Shown one piece after another: positions 25,972 through 32,781 of a stretch of DNA of 64,000 nt (within the stretch, counting starts at the first letter, position 1; the number at the start of each line of letters is the position of its first letter). The stretch is from Dialister pneumosintes. Lineage in GTDB: Bacteria > Bacillota > Negativicutes > Veillonellales > Dialisteraceae. The stretch covers positions 287,001 through 351,000 of the forward strand of contig NZ_CP017037.1 of NCBI RefSeq assembly GCF_001717505.1. The letters run 5' to 3'. Under the pieces are notes generated by a model that searched no databases, was not told the DNA's origin, and saw nothing but the letters and a program-made list of their open reading frames with translations. A program made the translations under genes and the position numbers.

Positions 25972-26550
25972 ATGAAGGGAATAGATGTGTCAGAAAATAA
26001 TGGTGTTGTTGATTTTGAAAGTGTAAAAAATGCAGGGTTTGAATTTGCAATTATTAGGGTAGGCTATGGCAATGGACATTTAGATGAATGTTTTTATCGT
26101 AATGTAAATGAAGCGTTACGTTGTGGACTGCAAATAGGAGCATACCATTATTCTTATGCATTAAACGAAGAAAGGGCAAAACAAGAAGCAGAATTTGTAG
26201 TTAATACGCTCAAGCAATGCGGACTTACTCCTGATAAATTGTTAGGAGTATATTTTGACATGGAAGATGCTGATTGCTATAAACAACGTCACGGGATGCC
26301 CTCGTGGCAAACCATAACTAATATGTGTTCAATCGCCGTTAATCGTTTTTGGAAAGATGGATATGTGGCAGGGATTTATGCTAATAATGATTGGCTTGAT
26401 AATTACATTGATTATGAACAGTTAGGTGGTTGTAGTTTATGGCTTGCCGAACCTTATGTATCCGAACCAAGAAGAAAATGTAATATATGGCAATATTCTT
26501 TTAGGGAGATTATTGATGGACAAGAATTTGATGCGAATATATTATTTTAA
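25972..26550 (+). CDS. GH25 lysozyme (phage endolysin)
   Basis: This N,O-diacetylmuramidase of 192 residues begins MKGIDVSENNGVVDFE, the GH25 signature with its catalytic Asp. GVYFDMEDAD carries the second acidic pair, and the fold ends IWQYSFREIIDGQEFDANI. It has no signal peptide and no cell-wall-binding repeats, so export would depend on a holin or other route. AGAAAGGAATTAATT precedes the ATG. It forms the lysis module with the spanin-like frames. Confidence 0.93.
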   Translation: MKGIDVSENNGVVDFESVKNAGFEFAIIRVGYGNGHLDECFYRNVNEALRCGLQIGAYHYSYALNEERAKQEAEFVVNTLKQCGLTPDKLLGVYFDMEDADCYKQRHGMPSWQTITNMCSIAVNRFWKDGYVAGIYANNDWLDNYIDYEQLGGCSLWLAEPYVSEPRRKCNIWQYSFREIIDGQEFDANILF

Positions 26551-26718
26551 TTTATTTTTAGAAAAAGTCACTAAAAACTGTGACGTTTTGACACGTGTTG
26601 ATGATGTACCGTGATTATATTTGTCGCAAAAAAGTTAAAATGCGTTTAATCGCATTTTAGATAAGGTTTTAAGGAAATTGTAAATTTTGAGTGGTTTTAT
26701 TGATGAAATGAGGTAAAA

Positions 26719-27213
26719 ATGTGGATAATATTAAAACAAAAATTAAAAATATGTTTAGTTTGTATAAGTTTTATATTCTTGGTGCTGGTATCTTGTTGTT
26801 TGCCATCATATGCTTATACATCTGTAACGGCAGAACAAAATATATTGATACCTATCAATCAATACAGCGAAGTCAAGAATATAATAAACAGGCTAGAGAT
26901 GAAGTTGAACGAGCTGGAAGAAAACTTGAATATGCAGAAAGCGAACTCAAACGAGCAACAGAAACAACTGAAAACATTACAGAAACAACTGAAGACGTTA
27001 AAAGAACAGTTGACCAGAACGCAGTCATTATTAAAGGAGAGCAAGATATCATTGACTCAAGCAGAGAAGACATTAAAAAAGCAAGAAGAATCTTTGAATC
27101 AGTTGACTATGCAAATAGAATCCCTTGAACATAAAGCGAGGGTAGTCAAAAGACAGCGGAGTGTATATGCCGGAGTGGCTGGTTTATTTTTAGTTGGGTT
27201 TATTTTAAAATAA
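26719..27213 (+). CDS. Candidate spanin: signal/lipobox N-terminus, coiled coil, C-terminal membrane helix
   Basis: The 164-residue frame starts at ATG 26719, five bases after TGAGG. It has a hydrophobic N-terminus with a lipobox-like LVSC (residues 23-26), a long Gln/Lys/Leu coiled coil (about 48-140) and a hydrophobic C-terminus (about 149-163). An outer-membrane lipoprotein end plus an inner-membrane end is the unimolecular spanin plan. It overlaps the frame at 26721-27128 almost completely. One of the two could be a shadow, but both have coherent envelope topologies. The host has an outer membrane, so a spanin is expected after the lysozyme gene. Confidence 0.55.
   Translation: MWIILKQKLKICLVCISFIFLVLVSCCLPSYAYTSVTAEQNILIPINQYSEVKNIINRLEMKLNELEENLNMQKANSNEQQKQLKTLQKQLKTLKEQLTRTQSLLKESKISLTQAEKTLKKQEESLNQLTMQIESLEHKARVVKRQRSVYAGVAGLFLVGFILK
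26721..27128 (+). CDS. Candidate inner-membrane spanin in an overlapping frame
   Basis: This frame starts at GTG 26721, sharing the bases ATGTG and the ribosome-binding site with the preceding frame (spacing seven bases). The 135-residue product has an N-terminal membrane helix (about residues 16-35) and then a long charged coiled coil (YNKQARDEVERAGRKLEYAE and onward), the usual Rz-like i-spanin layout. In phage lambda the o-spanin gene also lies inside the i-spanin gene in another frame. Here nearly the whole gene overlaps and the starts differ by two bases. Expression of both is inferred. Confidence 0.55.
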   Translation: MDNIKTKIKNMFSLYKFYILGAGILLFAIICLYICNGRTKYIDTYQSIQRSQEYNKQARDEVERAGRKLEYAESELKRATETTENITETTEDVKRTVDQNAVIIKGEQDIIDSSREDIKKARRIFESVDYANRIP

Positions 27214-27221
27214 AACATGAA

Positions 27222-27256
27222 AAGCACTTACTATAATTAGTAGGTGCTTTTTTTAG
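27222..27256 (+). terminator. Terminator after the lysis genes
   Basis: Twelve-base arms AAGCACTTACTA and TAGTAGGTGCTT (one T-G pair) with a TAAT loop are followed by a run of T. Confidence 0.9.
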
Positions 27257-27305
27257 TGTAAAGATTCTATAAATCGTCAATAAAACCGTCAAAAACTGAA
27301 TAAAA

Positions 27306-27355
27306 AAAACGATAAAATACAAGAAATTAATCGTTGCAATCTTATCGTTTTTTGT
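27306..27355. terminator. Bidirectional terminator serving rpsD
   Basis: AAAACGATAA (27306-27315) pairs with TTATCGTTTT (27342-27351) across a 26-base loop, with A and T runs outside. It lies inside the element, so rpsD now ends in element-borne sequence. Confidence 0.6.
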
Positions 27356-27416
27356 GTTTTGTTCAGATTCTTACTAATATTTTGTGCTTTTGAGTTTAAA
27401 GTACAAAAACACTCGT

Positions 27417-27434
27417 ACTACTTGGAGTACAATT
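27417..27434. repeat. Right attachment-site repeat, in the 3' end of rpsD
   Basis: This is the partner of 20628-20645 in direct orientation, covering the last five codons and stop of rpsD. Confidence 0.75.
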
Positions 27435-28011
27435 CGACGATATACGTTTCGTTTACTTCGTCCTTGTATGGTAATTCTTCACGAAGTGGCATACGAGTCA
27501 ATGTTACAGACCAGTTATCAAAGCTCTTTTCAATATATGGAAGATCGAAAGATTTAATTTCCTGGAAAGACTGCTTAAACATTTCGTTTGCACGATGATT
27601 TTCGCGTAAAGAAATAACCTGTCCCGGTTTTACCGGATAAGATGGAATATCCACCTTTTTGCCATCTACATTGATTAATCCATGATTAACCATCTGACGA
27701 GCTTGGCGGATAGAACGAGCGAATCCTGCACGGTATACTAAGTTGTCCAATCTTGTTTCAAGGAGAACAAGCAAGTTGGTACCAACGACGCCGCTCATAC
27801 GTCTTGCTTTATCATAATAGCGATAGAACTGTCTTTCAAGAACATTGTACATCGCTTTCACTTTTTGTTTTTCTGTGAGCTGCATGCCGTATTCAGATTG
27901 TTTCTTCTGACGAGCTTCAGCCGGTTGCCGTTTTAACGCTTTCGCATGGCCATAAATGTTAAGTCCAAATCGTCTGCTGGTCTTAAAACGGGGATTTCTG
28001 TTTGTTGCCAT
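27418..28011 (-). CDS. rpsD: 30S ribosomal protein S4
   Basis: S4 binds 16S rRNA early in 30S assembly. The 197 residues from [10 protein letters not shown] include the S4 RNA-binding domain ([15 protein letters not shown], then [17 protein letters not shown]) and the expected C-terminus VELYSK. It lacks the N-terminal zinc cysteines. I use ATG 28011 behind GAGGTG with nine-base spacing; a GTG at 28023 would add four residues. The gene is monocistronic with its own promoter, not in an alpha operon, and its 3' end is the integration target of the adjacent element. Confidence 0.96.
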   Translation of the reverse strand: MATNRNPRFKTSRRFGLNIYGHAKALKRQPAEARQKKQSEYGMQLTEKQKVKAMYNVLERQFYRYYDKARRMSGVVGTNLLVLLETRLDNLVYRAGFARSIRQARQMVNHGLINVDGKKVDIPSYPVKPGQVISLRENHRANEMFKQSFQEIKSFDLPYIEKSFDNWSVTLTRMPLREELPYKDEVNETYIVELYSK

Positions 28012-28070
28012 TGTGTAAGTCACCTCTTCTATAAAATTATATACTATTCCGGAATTGAAATAGCTTACAT

Positions 28071-28099
28071 ATTATCTCATTTAGTATATATATTGTCAA
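28071..28099 (-). promoter_or_regulatory. Promoter of rpsD
   Basis: On the minus strand TTGACA (28099-28094) and GATAAT (28076-28071) are separated by 17 bp, leaving a leader of about 55 bases that could carry S4 feedback control. Confidence 0.75.
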
Positions 28100-28244
28100 A
28101 TTTTTGAAAATTGAGAATAAAATAACAGTATGATAGCATAAAAAGGTATGCATATTTTTATAAACGATTTTTGCAGAAATATTTTGTATTATATAATAAA
28201 ATGGTAGAGAATATAATAATTGGAAGATAAGGAGGAAAGGAAAT

Positions 28245-28946
28245 ATGTTTGAAAAAGAAAAATATGAAATTTCTATTCCTGTCTTCGAAGGCCCTATGGA
28301 TCTATTAATTTATTTAGTAAATAAAAATAGAATTGATATTCACGATATTCCAATTCATTTAATTACGGAGCAATATCTTGATTATTTACATGATGCGGAT
28401 GAATTTAATCTTCCTTTAGGAAGTGAATTTTTTGAGATGGCAGCTAATTTGTTGTATATCAAATCAAAAACTTTACTACCTAAAAGGCGGCAAGAGAATG
28501 GAGAAAGTGAAGACCCTCGTGAAGAATTAGCAAGATCTTTAGAAGAATTTAAAGTAATGAAAGAGATTAAGGCTCGTATTGACTCTTTGATAGAAGAGCA
28601 GAAGCCTTATAGAACAAGAGAACCTTTAGAAATAAAATCAAAGGTGTTTAATGGACAAATTCCTCTTGCTAAATTACATGCTGCATTTTTAGCTTTGCAG
28701 GAAGAGATGGAAATTAAAGAAGAAAAAGTATACATAAGAGAAGAATTTACTTTGGACGATGCTGTAAAAAGTTTGAGACAAGTGATAAGAGAATTTCATT
28801 GTGTAAGCGTATATTCTTTTTTTAAAAAACAATATACGCGATTGCGATTAGCAGTTTCTTTAGTTGCTTTATTGGAATTAATGAGAATTGGGGAAGTAAT
28901 TATTGAAGATAATGATTCGGAACTTGTAATAAAGGAGACTGTATGA
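28245..28946 (+). CDS. scpA: Segregation and condensation protein A
   Basis: ScpA is the kleisin subunit that bridges SMC heads in chromosome condensation. The 233-residue protein starts YEISIPVFEGPMDLLIYLVNKNRIDIHDI, the family hallmark, has a KSKTLLPKRR segment and ends in a winged-helix domain (FLALQEEM to the C-terminus). AAGGAGGAAAGG precedes the ATG. It overlaps scpB by four bases (ATGA), the usual arrangement. Confidence 0.96.
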   Translation: MFEKEKYEISIPVFEGPMDLLIYLVNKNRIDIHDIPIHLITEQYLDYLHDADEFNLPLGSEFFEMAANLLYIKSKTLLPKRRQENGESEDPREELARSLEEFKVMKEIKARIDSLIEEQKPYRTREPLEIKSKVFNGQIPLAKLHAAFLALQEEMEIKEEKVYIREEFTLDDAVKSLRQVIREFHCVSVYSFFKKQYTRLRLAVSLVALLELMRIGEVIIEDNDSELVIKETV

Positions 28947-29476
28947 AAAATATAAATAGAATGGCAGCTGCTTTAGAAGCGTTTTTGTTTATTAAAGGAC
29001 ACCCTGTTCTTTTAAAAGAAATGATAGAAACATTTAAAGAGAAGGAGTCGGATATTCGTAAAGCACTGGAAGTTTTGCAATCTAAATATAATAATACAGT
29101 ATCAGGTATTACTCTTCACGAGACAGGAGCCGGATGGGCTATTGTTACGAAAAAAGAATATGATGCTTGGCTTACTGAGATGGTAGGTGAAACCGATAAA
29201 ATTTCCTCTGCTGCATTAGAAACTTTAGCAGTGGTTGCTTCTAAAGAGCCTGTTACAAGATCTGAAATAGAACGTATTCGGGGTGTATCCGTAGGGCGAG
29301 TTTTATCTGTTTTATTACATAAAGGTTTGGTGGAAGAACGTGGTCGAATGAATATTCCCGGACGTCCTATTTTATATGGAACTACACAATTGTTTTTAAA
29401 ATGTACAGGATTATCTGATGTGCATGAATTAAGGGAGAAATGGAATTCTCTGCCCAAGGAAGGACTACTATTTTGA
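28943..29476 (+). CDS. scpB: Segregation and condensation protein B
   Basis: ScpB dimers bind ScpA in the SMC complex. The 177 residues contain two winged-helix domains; ALETLAVVASKEPVTRSEIERIRGVSV is characteristic, as is GRPILYGTTQLFL. The start is in the ATGA overlap with scpA. The stop overlaps the TTG start of rluB by four bases. Confidence 0.96.
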   Translation: MKNINRMAAALEAFLFIKGHPVLLKEMIETFKEKESDIRKALEVLQSKYNNTVSGITLHETGAGWAIVTKKEYDAWLTEMVGETDKISSAALETLAVVASKEPVTRSEIERIRGVSVGRVLSVLLHKGLVEERGRMNIPGRPILYGTTQLFLKCTGLSDVHELREKWNSLPKEGLLF

Positions 29477-30198
29477 AAGAAAGATTACAAAAAATTATAA
29501 GTCATGCAGGCATTTGTTCACGGCGTAAAGCTGAATTATTGATTCAAGAGGGACAAGTGAAAGTTAATGGAAAAGTGGTTCGTGAATTAGGAACCGAAGC
29601 GGATTTAAAAAGAGATAAGATTGAGGTTAAAGGGGAACTTATTCATCAAGAAAAACCTCGTTATTTTTTGTTTAATAAACCCGATTGTGTTATTACCAGT
29701 GTCTCTGATCCTGCAGGACGCAGAACGGTTATTCAATATTTTCCTAACGTAAGGGAAAGAATTTTCCCGGTAGGTCGATTGGATTATCATTCAGAAGGAT
29801 TACTTCTTATGACTAATGATGGGAATTTGGATTACTTATTGACTCATCCCAGTAAAGGTGTAGAAAAGGTATATGAAGTTACTGTAAGAGGTAAGTTTTC
29901 ACAAACACTGGCGGATAATATGAGTCGAGGTGTTAAACTTAAAGATGGAACAAGAACAGCTCCTTGTAAGGTAAAAGTTCTCTCATATGAATCAGATAGA
30001 AATAGAACACATATCCAAATGACATTACATGAGGGGAAAAATAGAGAAATTCGTCGTATGATGGAAGTCTTCCATTATCCCGTATTTAAATTAGAACGTG
30101 TTAAATATAGCTTTCTTACTCTTAAAGGTGTACCAAGAGGAGAGTTTCGTCGTTTAACTTCCGAGGAGGTAAAGAAGCTATATGAGTTGCATCAATAA
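29473..30198 (+). CDS. rluB: Pseudouridine synthase RluB/RsuA family
   Basis: The protein isomerises a uridine in 23S rRNA (RluB-type). An N-terminal S4 domain (LQKIISHAGICSRRKAE) is followed by the catalytic domain with GRLDYHSEGLLLMTNDG, whose Asp is the nucleophile, and GKNREIRRM near the end. I start at TTG 29473 in the TTGA overlap with scpB because the family begins MKERLQKIIS; an ATG 33 bases upstream would add unrelated residues. The product has 241 residues and overlaps the next gene by 17 bp. Confidence 0.93.
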   Translation: MKERLQKIISHAGICSRRKAELLIQEGQVKVNGKVVRELGTEADLKRDKIEVKGELIHQEKPRYFLFNKPDCVITSVSDPAGRRTVIQYFPNVRERIFPVGRLDYHSEGLLLMTNDGNLDYLLTHPSKGVEKVYEVTVRGKFSQTLADNMSRGVKLKDGTRTAPCKVKVLSYESDRNRTHIQMTLHEGKNREIRRMMEVFHYPVFKLERVKYSFLTLKGVPRGEFRRLTSEEVKKLYELHQ

Positions 30199-31438
30199 AC
30201 ATATTATTGTGATTGGCGGTGGTGTTGCCGGACTTTTTGCTTCCGTTATGGCAGCACATCATGGTTGTAAAGTTACTTTATTCGAAAAGATGAATCGTGT
30301 CGGGTTAAAGATGGGGATTACAGGAAAAGGTCGATGTAATATTACCAATGCTAAGCCTATTACAGAGTTTATAAAAATGACACCGGGAAATGGCAAGTTT
30401 TTATTTAGTTCTTACAGTAGATTTTCAAACGAAGATTTACTACATATATTTCATGAATGGGGATTGGAAACGGTTACGGAAAGAGGTGGACGTGTATTTC
30501 CTGCGAGTGAAAGTGCACAAGATGTACGATATTTGTTTATGCGTAAGTTAAAAGAATATAAAGTGGATGTACATTTAGAAGAGCCGGTTCGACATTTAGA
30601 CATTTACGATGGGAATGTTAAGGGGGTTAATACCGATAGAGGAAATTATGCTTGTGATGCCGTTATTATTTGTACCGGAGGAAAATCGTATCCAAGAACC
30701 GGGTCGACCGGTGATGGCTATTTGTTAGCAAAAGAAGCCGGACATACAATTATACCGATAAGACCGGTGCTTATTCCTTTTATTACAAAAGAAGATTGGT
30801 GCAAAAAATTACAAGGATTGTCATTAAAAAATATTCGATTAACCGTCTCCGGAGGAAGTAAGAAAATGGCGACAGAAATGGGCGAGATGATGTTTACCCA
30901 TTTTGGAATCACGGGACCTATAGTACTATCTTTAAGTGATAAAGTATCATTATGGCTTTCTTTAGGATTATCAGTGTCTGCTTCGCTTGATATGAAGCCT
31001 GCTTTGTCTGAAAAAAAACTGGATAAGAGAGTGTTACGTGATTTAGAAAAGTATCATTTAAAGCAGATAGCAGGAGCTATGCAAGACTTATTACCACATA
31101 GAATGATTGATATAGTTCTTGATTTGGCTCAAATTCCCCCCAATTATCCGGTATCAGAGCTAACAAAAGCACAACGACAAAAGTTGGTTACTACTCTTAA
31201 AAATATGCCAATAACTATCATCGGCACAAGACCTATAGAAGAAGCTATTGTTACTGCCGGCGGTATTTCTACTAAAGAAATTAATGCTAAAACAATGGAG
31301 TCTAAACTTTGTAAGAATCTCTATTTTGCAGGAGAAGTAATAGATATTCATGCTTTTACAGGGGGATATAATCTACAAGCAGCTTTCTCTACCGGGTATA
31401 GTGCTGCGTTATCTATATTGGGAGGGATGGACTCATAA
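30182..31438 (+). CDS. HI0933/YhiN-family flavoprotein (BaiN-like NAD(P)/FAD oxidoreductase)
   Basis: The 418-residue protein has an N-terminal FAD-binding Rossmann motif, VIGGGVAGLFASVMAA, then MGITGKGRCNITNA, the family signature. A second GG motif (ICTGGKSYPRTGSTGDGYLLA) and C-terminal GEVIDIHAFTGGYNLQAAFSTG complete the FAD fold. The biochemical role of the family is largely unknown. It overlaps rluB at its start and is coupled to cmk (TAATG) at its end. Confidence 0.9.
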   Translation: MSCINKHIIVIGGGVAGLFASVMAAHHGCKVTLFEKMNRVGLKMGITGKGRCNITNAKPITEFIKMTPGNGKFLFSSYSRFSNEDLLHIFHEWGLETVTERGGRVFPASESAQDVRYLFMRKLKEYKVDVHLEEPVRHLDIYDGNVKGVNTDRGNYACDAVIICTGGKSYPRTGSTGDGYLLAKEAGHTIIPIRPVLIPFITKEDWCKKLQGLSLKNIRLTVSGGSKKMATEMGEMMFTHFGITGPIVLSLSDKVSLWLSLGLSVSASLDMKPALSEKKLDKRVLRDLEKYHLKQIAGAMQDLLPHRMIDIVLDLAQIPPNYPVSELTKAQRQKLVTTLKNMPITIIGTRPIEEAIVTAGGISTKEINAKTMESKLCKNLYFAGEVIDIHAFTGGYNLQAAFSTGYSAALSILGGMDS

Positions 31439-32097
31439 TGAAAAGATGGTCAATTGCTATTGATGGACCGGCAGGTGCAGGAAAGAGCAGTGTTGCTAAA
31501 ATATTAGCAGGCAAATTATCTTACACTTATTTAGATACGGGAGCTATGTACAGAGCCGTAACTTATGAGTCTATAAAGAGAGATATAACAACACCTTTGG
31601 AAATTGCAGATATGGCGAAGTCTTTATCTATGGAAGTAACAGCAGAAACGGATGGCATGCATGTATTGATTGAAGGAACAGATATAACCTCTCATTTAAG
31701 AACTCCTGAGGTGTCTGCTAAAGTTTCAGAAATTGCATCTATCAGTACTGTCCGTGAAGCTATGGTTTCGATTCAAAGAAACATTGCTGATAAAGGCGGT
31801 ATTGTTTTGGATGGACGAGATATAGGTACTGTTGTTTTGCCTAATGCGGATTTTAAAGTATTTTTGACAGCCTCTGTCCATAAACGTGCAGAAAGACGAT
31901 TTAAGGAATTTAAAACTATTTATTCCGATATCACTTTAGAAGAGGTGGAGAAGGAAATAGAAAAAAGAGATTGGAAAGATAGTCATCGAGAGGTGTCTCC
32001 TCTTAGACCGGCAGAAGATGCGGTTATTATAGATAATAGTGATTTAACTTTAGAGGAAACAGCTGAATTACTTTTACATATGGTAAAAAATAAATAA
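31438..32097 (+). CDS. cmk: Cytidylate kinase
   Basis: Cmk phosphorylates CMP and dCMP. The 219-residue protein has the P-loop GPAGAGKSSVAK at residue 9, YLDTGAMYRA, and GRDIGTVVLPNADFKVFLTA for nucleotide binding and lid function. It precedes plsC and ispH-rpsA, a gene order common in Clostridia and Negativicutes. The 29-bp gap after it contains a TTAA-repeat tract. Confidence 0.96.
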   Translation: MKRWSIAIDGPAGAGKSSVAKILAGKLSYTYLDTGAMYRAVTYESIKRDITTPLEIADMAKSLSMEVTAETDGMHVLIEGTDITSHLRTPEVSAKVSEIASISTVREAMVSIQRNIADKGGIVLDGRDIGTVVLPNADFKVFLTASVHKRAERRFKEFKTIYSDITLEEVEKEIEKRDWKDSHREVSPLRPAEDAVIIDNSDLTLEETAELLLHMVKNK

Positions 32098-32126
32098 TTA
32101 ATTAATTAATTAACAAAGGGAGTTTT

Positions 32127-32729
32127 ATGAAGCATTTTCTATATACAATTACACGATGGATTTTAAATATCGTGTTTTTCAAAATATTTCATTTACATGT
32201 AGAAGGGCGAGAAAATATTCCGGTTAAAGGGGCTGTGATTGTAGCACCTAATCATAAAAGCAATTGGGATCCACCTCTTATCGGTGTAGCATTTTCTAAT
32301 CGAGTTGTTCATTATATGGCAAAAGAGGAATTATTTAAAAACCCTATTGCAGCTTGGATACTTACTATGTTTGGTACTTTTCCTGTAAAAAGAGGTTCCG
32401 GCGATGGAAGTGCGGTAATGCGTGCAGTTCGTGAACTTCGAAAAGGATATCCGGTTGGGATTTTTCCGGAAGGAACAAGAATTAAAAGAGAAGGTTTAGG
32501 AAGATTTCACTCAGGAATGGCTTCTATAGCAATGATAGAAGGAACCGATATTTTGCCGGTTGCCGTTGTCGGTTCTTTAAATATGCCACATCCCAAACAA
32601 CATCCGGCTGTTTTAATTGGCAAAATCATTCATGTAGAAAAACAAAAACCAACTAAAGAATCGATTCAAGCACTGAATGAAAAAGTTAAATCAGCAATCG
32701 AACAGTTAATGACAGATTATAATGCATGA
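32127..32729 (+). CDS. plsC: 1-acyl-sn-glycerol-3-phosphate acyltransferase
   Basis: It acylates lysophosphatidic acid to phosphatidic acid at the inner membrane. The 200-residue protein has the HX4D motif as NHKSNWDPP near residue 42, FPEGTRIKREG near 114 and one N-terminal hydrophobic segment. AAAGGGAG precedes the ATG. With plsY and gpsA downstream, the region holds three phospholipid-synthesis steps. Confidence 0.94.
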   Translation: MKHFLYTITRWILNIVFFKIFHLHVEGRENIPVKGAVIVAPNHKSNWDPPLIGVAFSNRVVHYMAKEELFKNPIAAWILTMFGTFPVKRGSGDGSAVMRAVRELRKGYPVGIFPEGTRIKREGLGRFHSGMASIAMIEGTDILPVAVVGSLNMPHPKQHPAVLIGKIIHVEKQKPTKESIQALNEKVKSAIEQLMTDYNA

Positions 32730-32781
32730 AATAATTAGCACTACTAGTTGCAATGAATAATTAAGTGGCTGAGGTGGGGAG

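Larger units (their letters stand above)
20628..27434. mobile_element. Degenerate prophage-like integrative element in the 3' end of rpsD
   Basis: About 6.8 kb lie between imperfect direct repeats, the right one being the rpsD stop-codon region. Integrase sits at the left end. A leftward arm holds the Abi_2 protein with its RNA, membrane proteins and the ImmA/XRE pair. A rightward arm holds a truncated phage protein, a GH25 lysozyme and spanin-like frames. Replication, packaging, capsid and tail genes are missing, so it is a deleted prophage or a satellite kept for its cargo. Confidence 0.8.

Noticed and set aside
26426-26614. 62-residue frame overlapping the end of the lysozyme gene
   Set aside because: It is the +2 shadow of the GH25 C-terminus. 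Unlike the spanin pair, it has no ribosome-binding site or coherent topology.
26637-26658. Hairpin AAAATGCG/CGCATTTT between the lysozyme and spanin frames, considered as a terminator
   Set aside because: The stem is short and no T run follows, so termination is not supported and the lysis genes may be co-transcribed.
20714-27213. Reading the element as a complete inducible prophage
   Set aside because: No terminase, portal, capsid, tail or replication genes are present and one phage gene is truncated, so only a remnant or satellite is supported.
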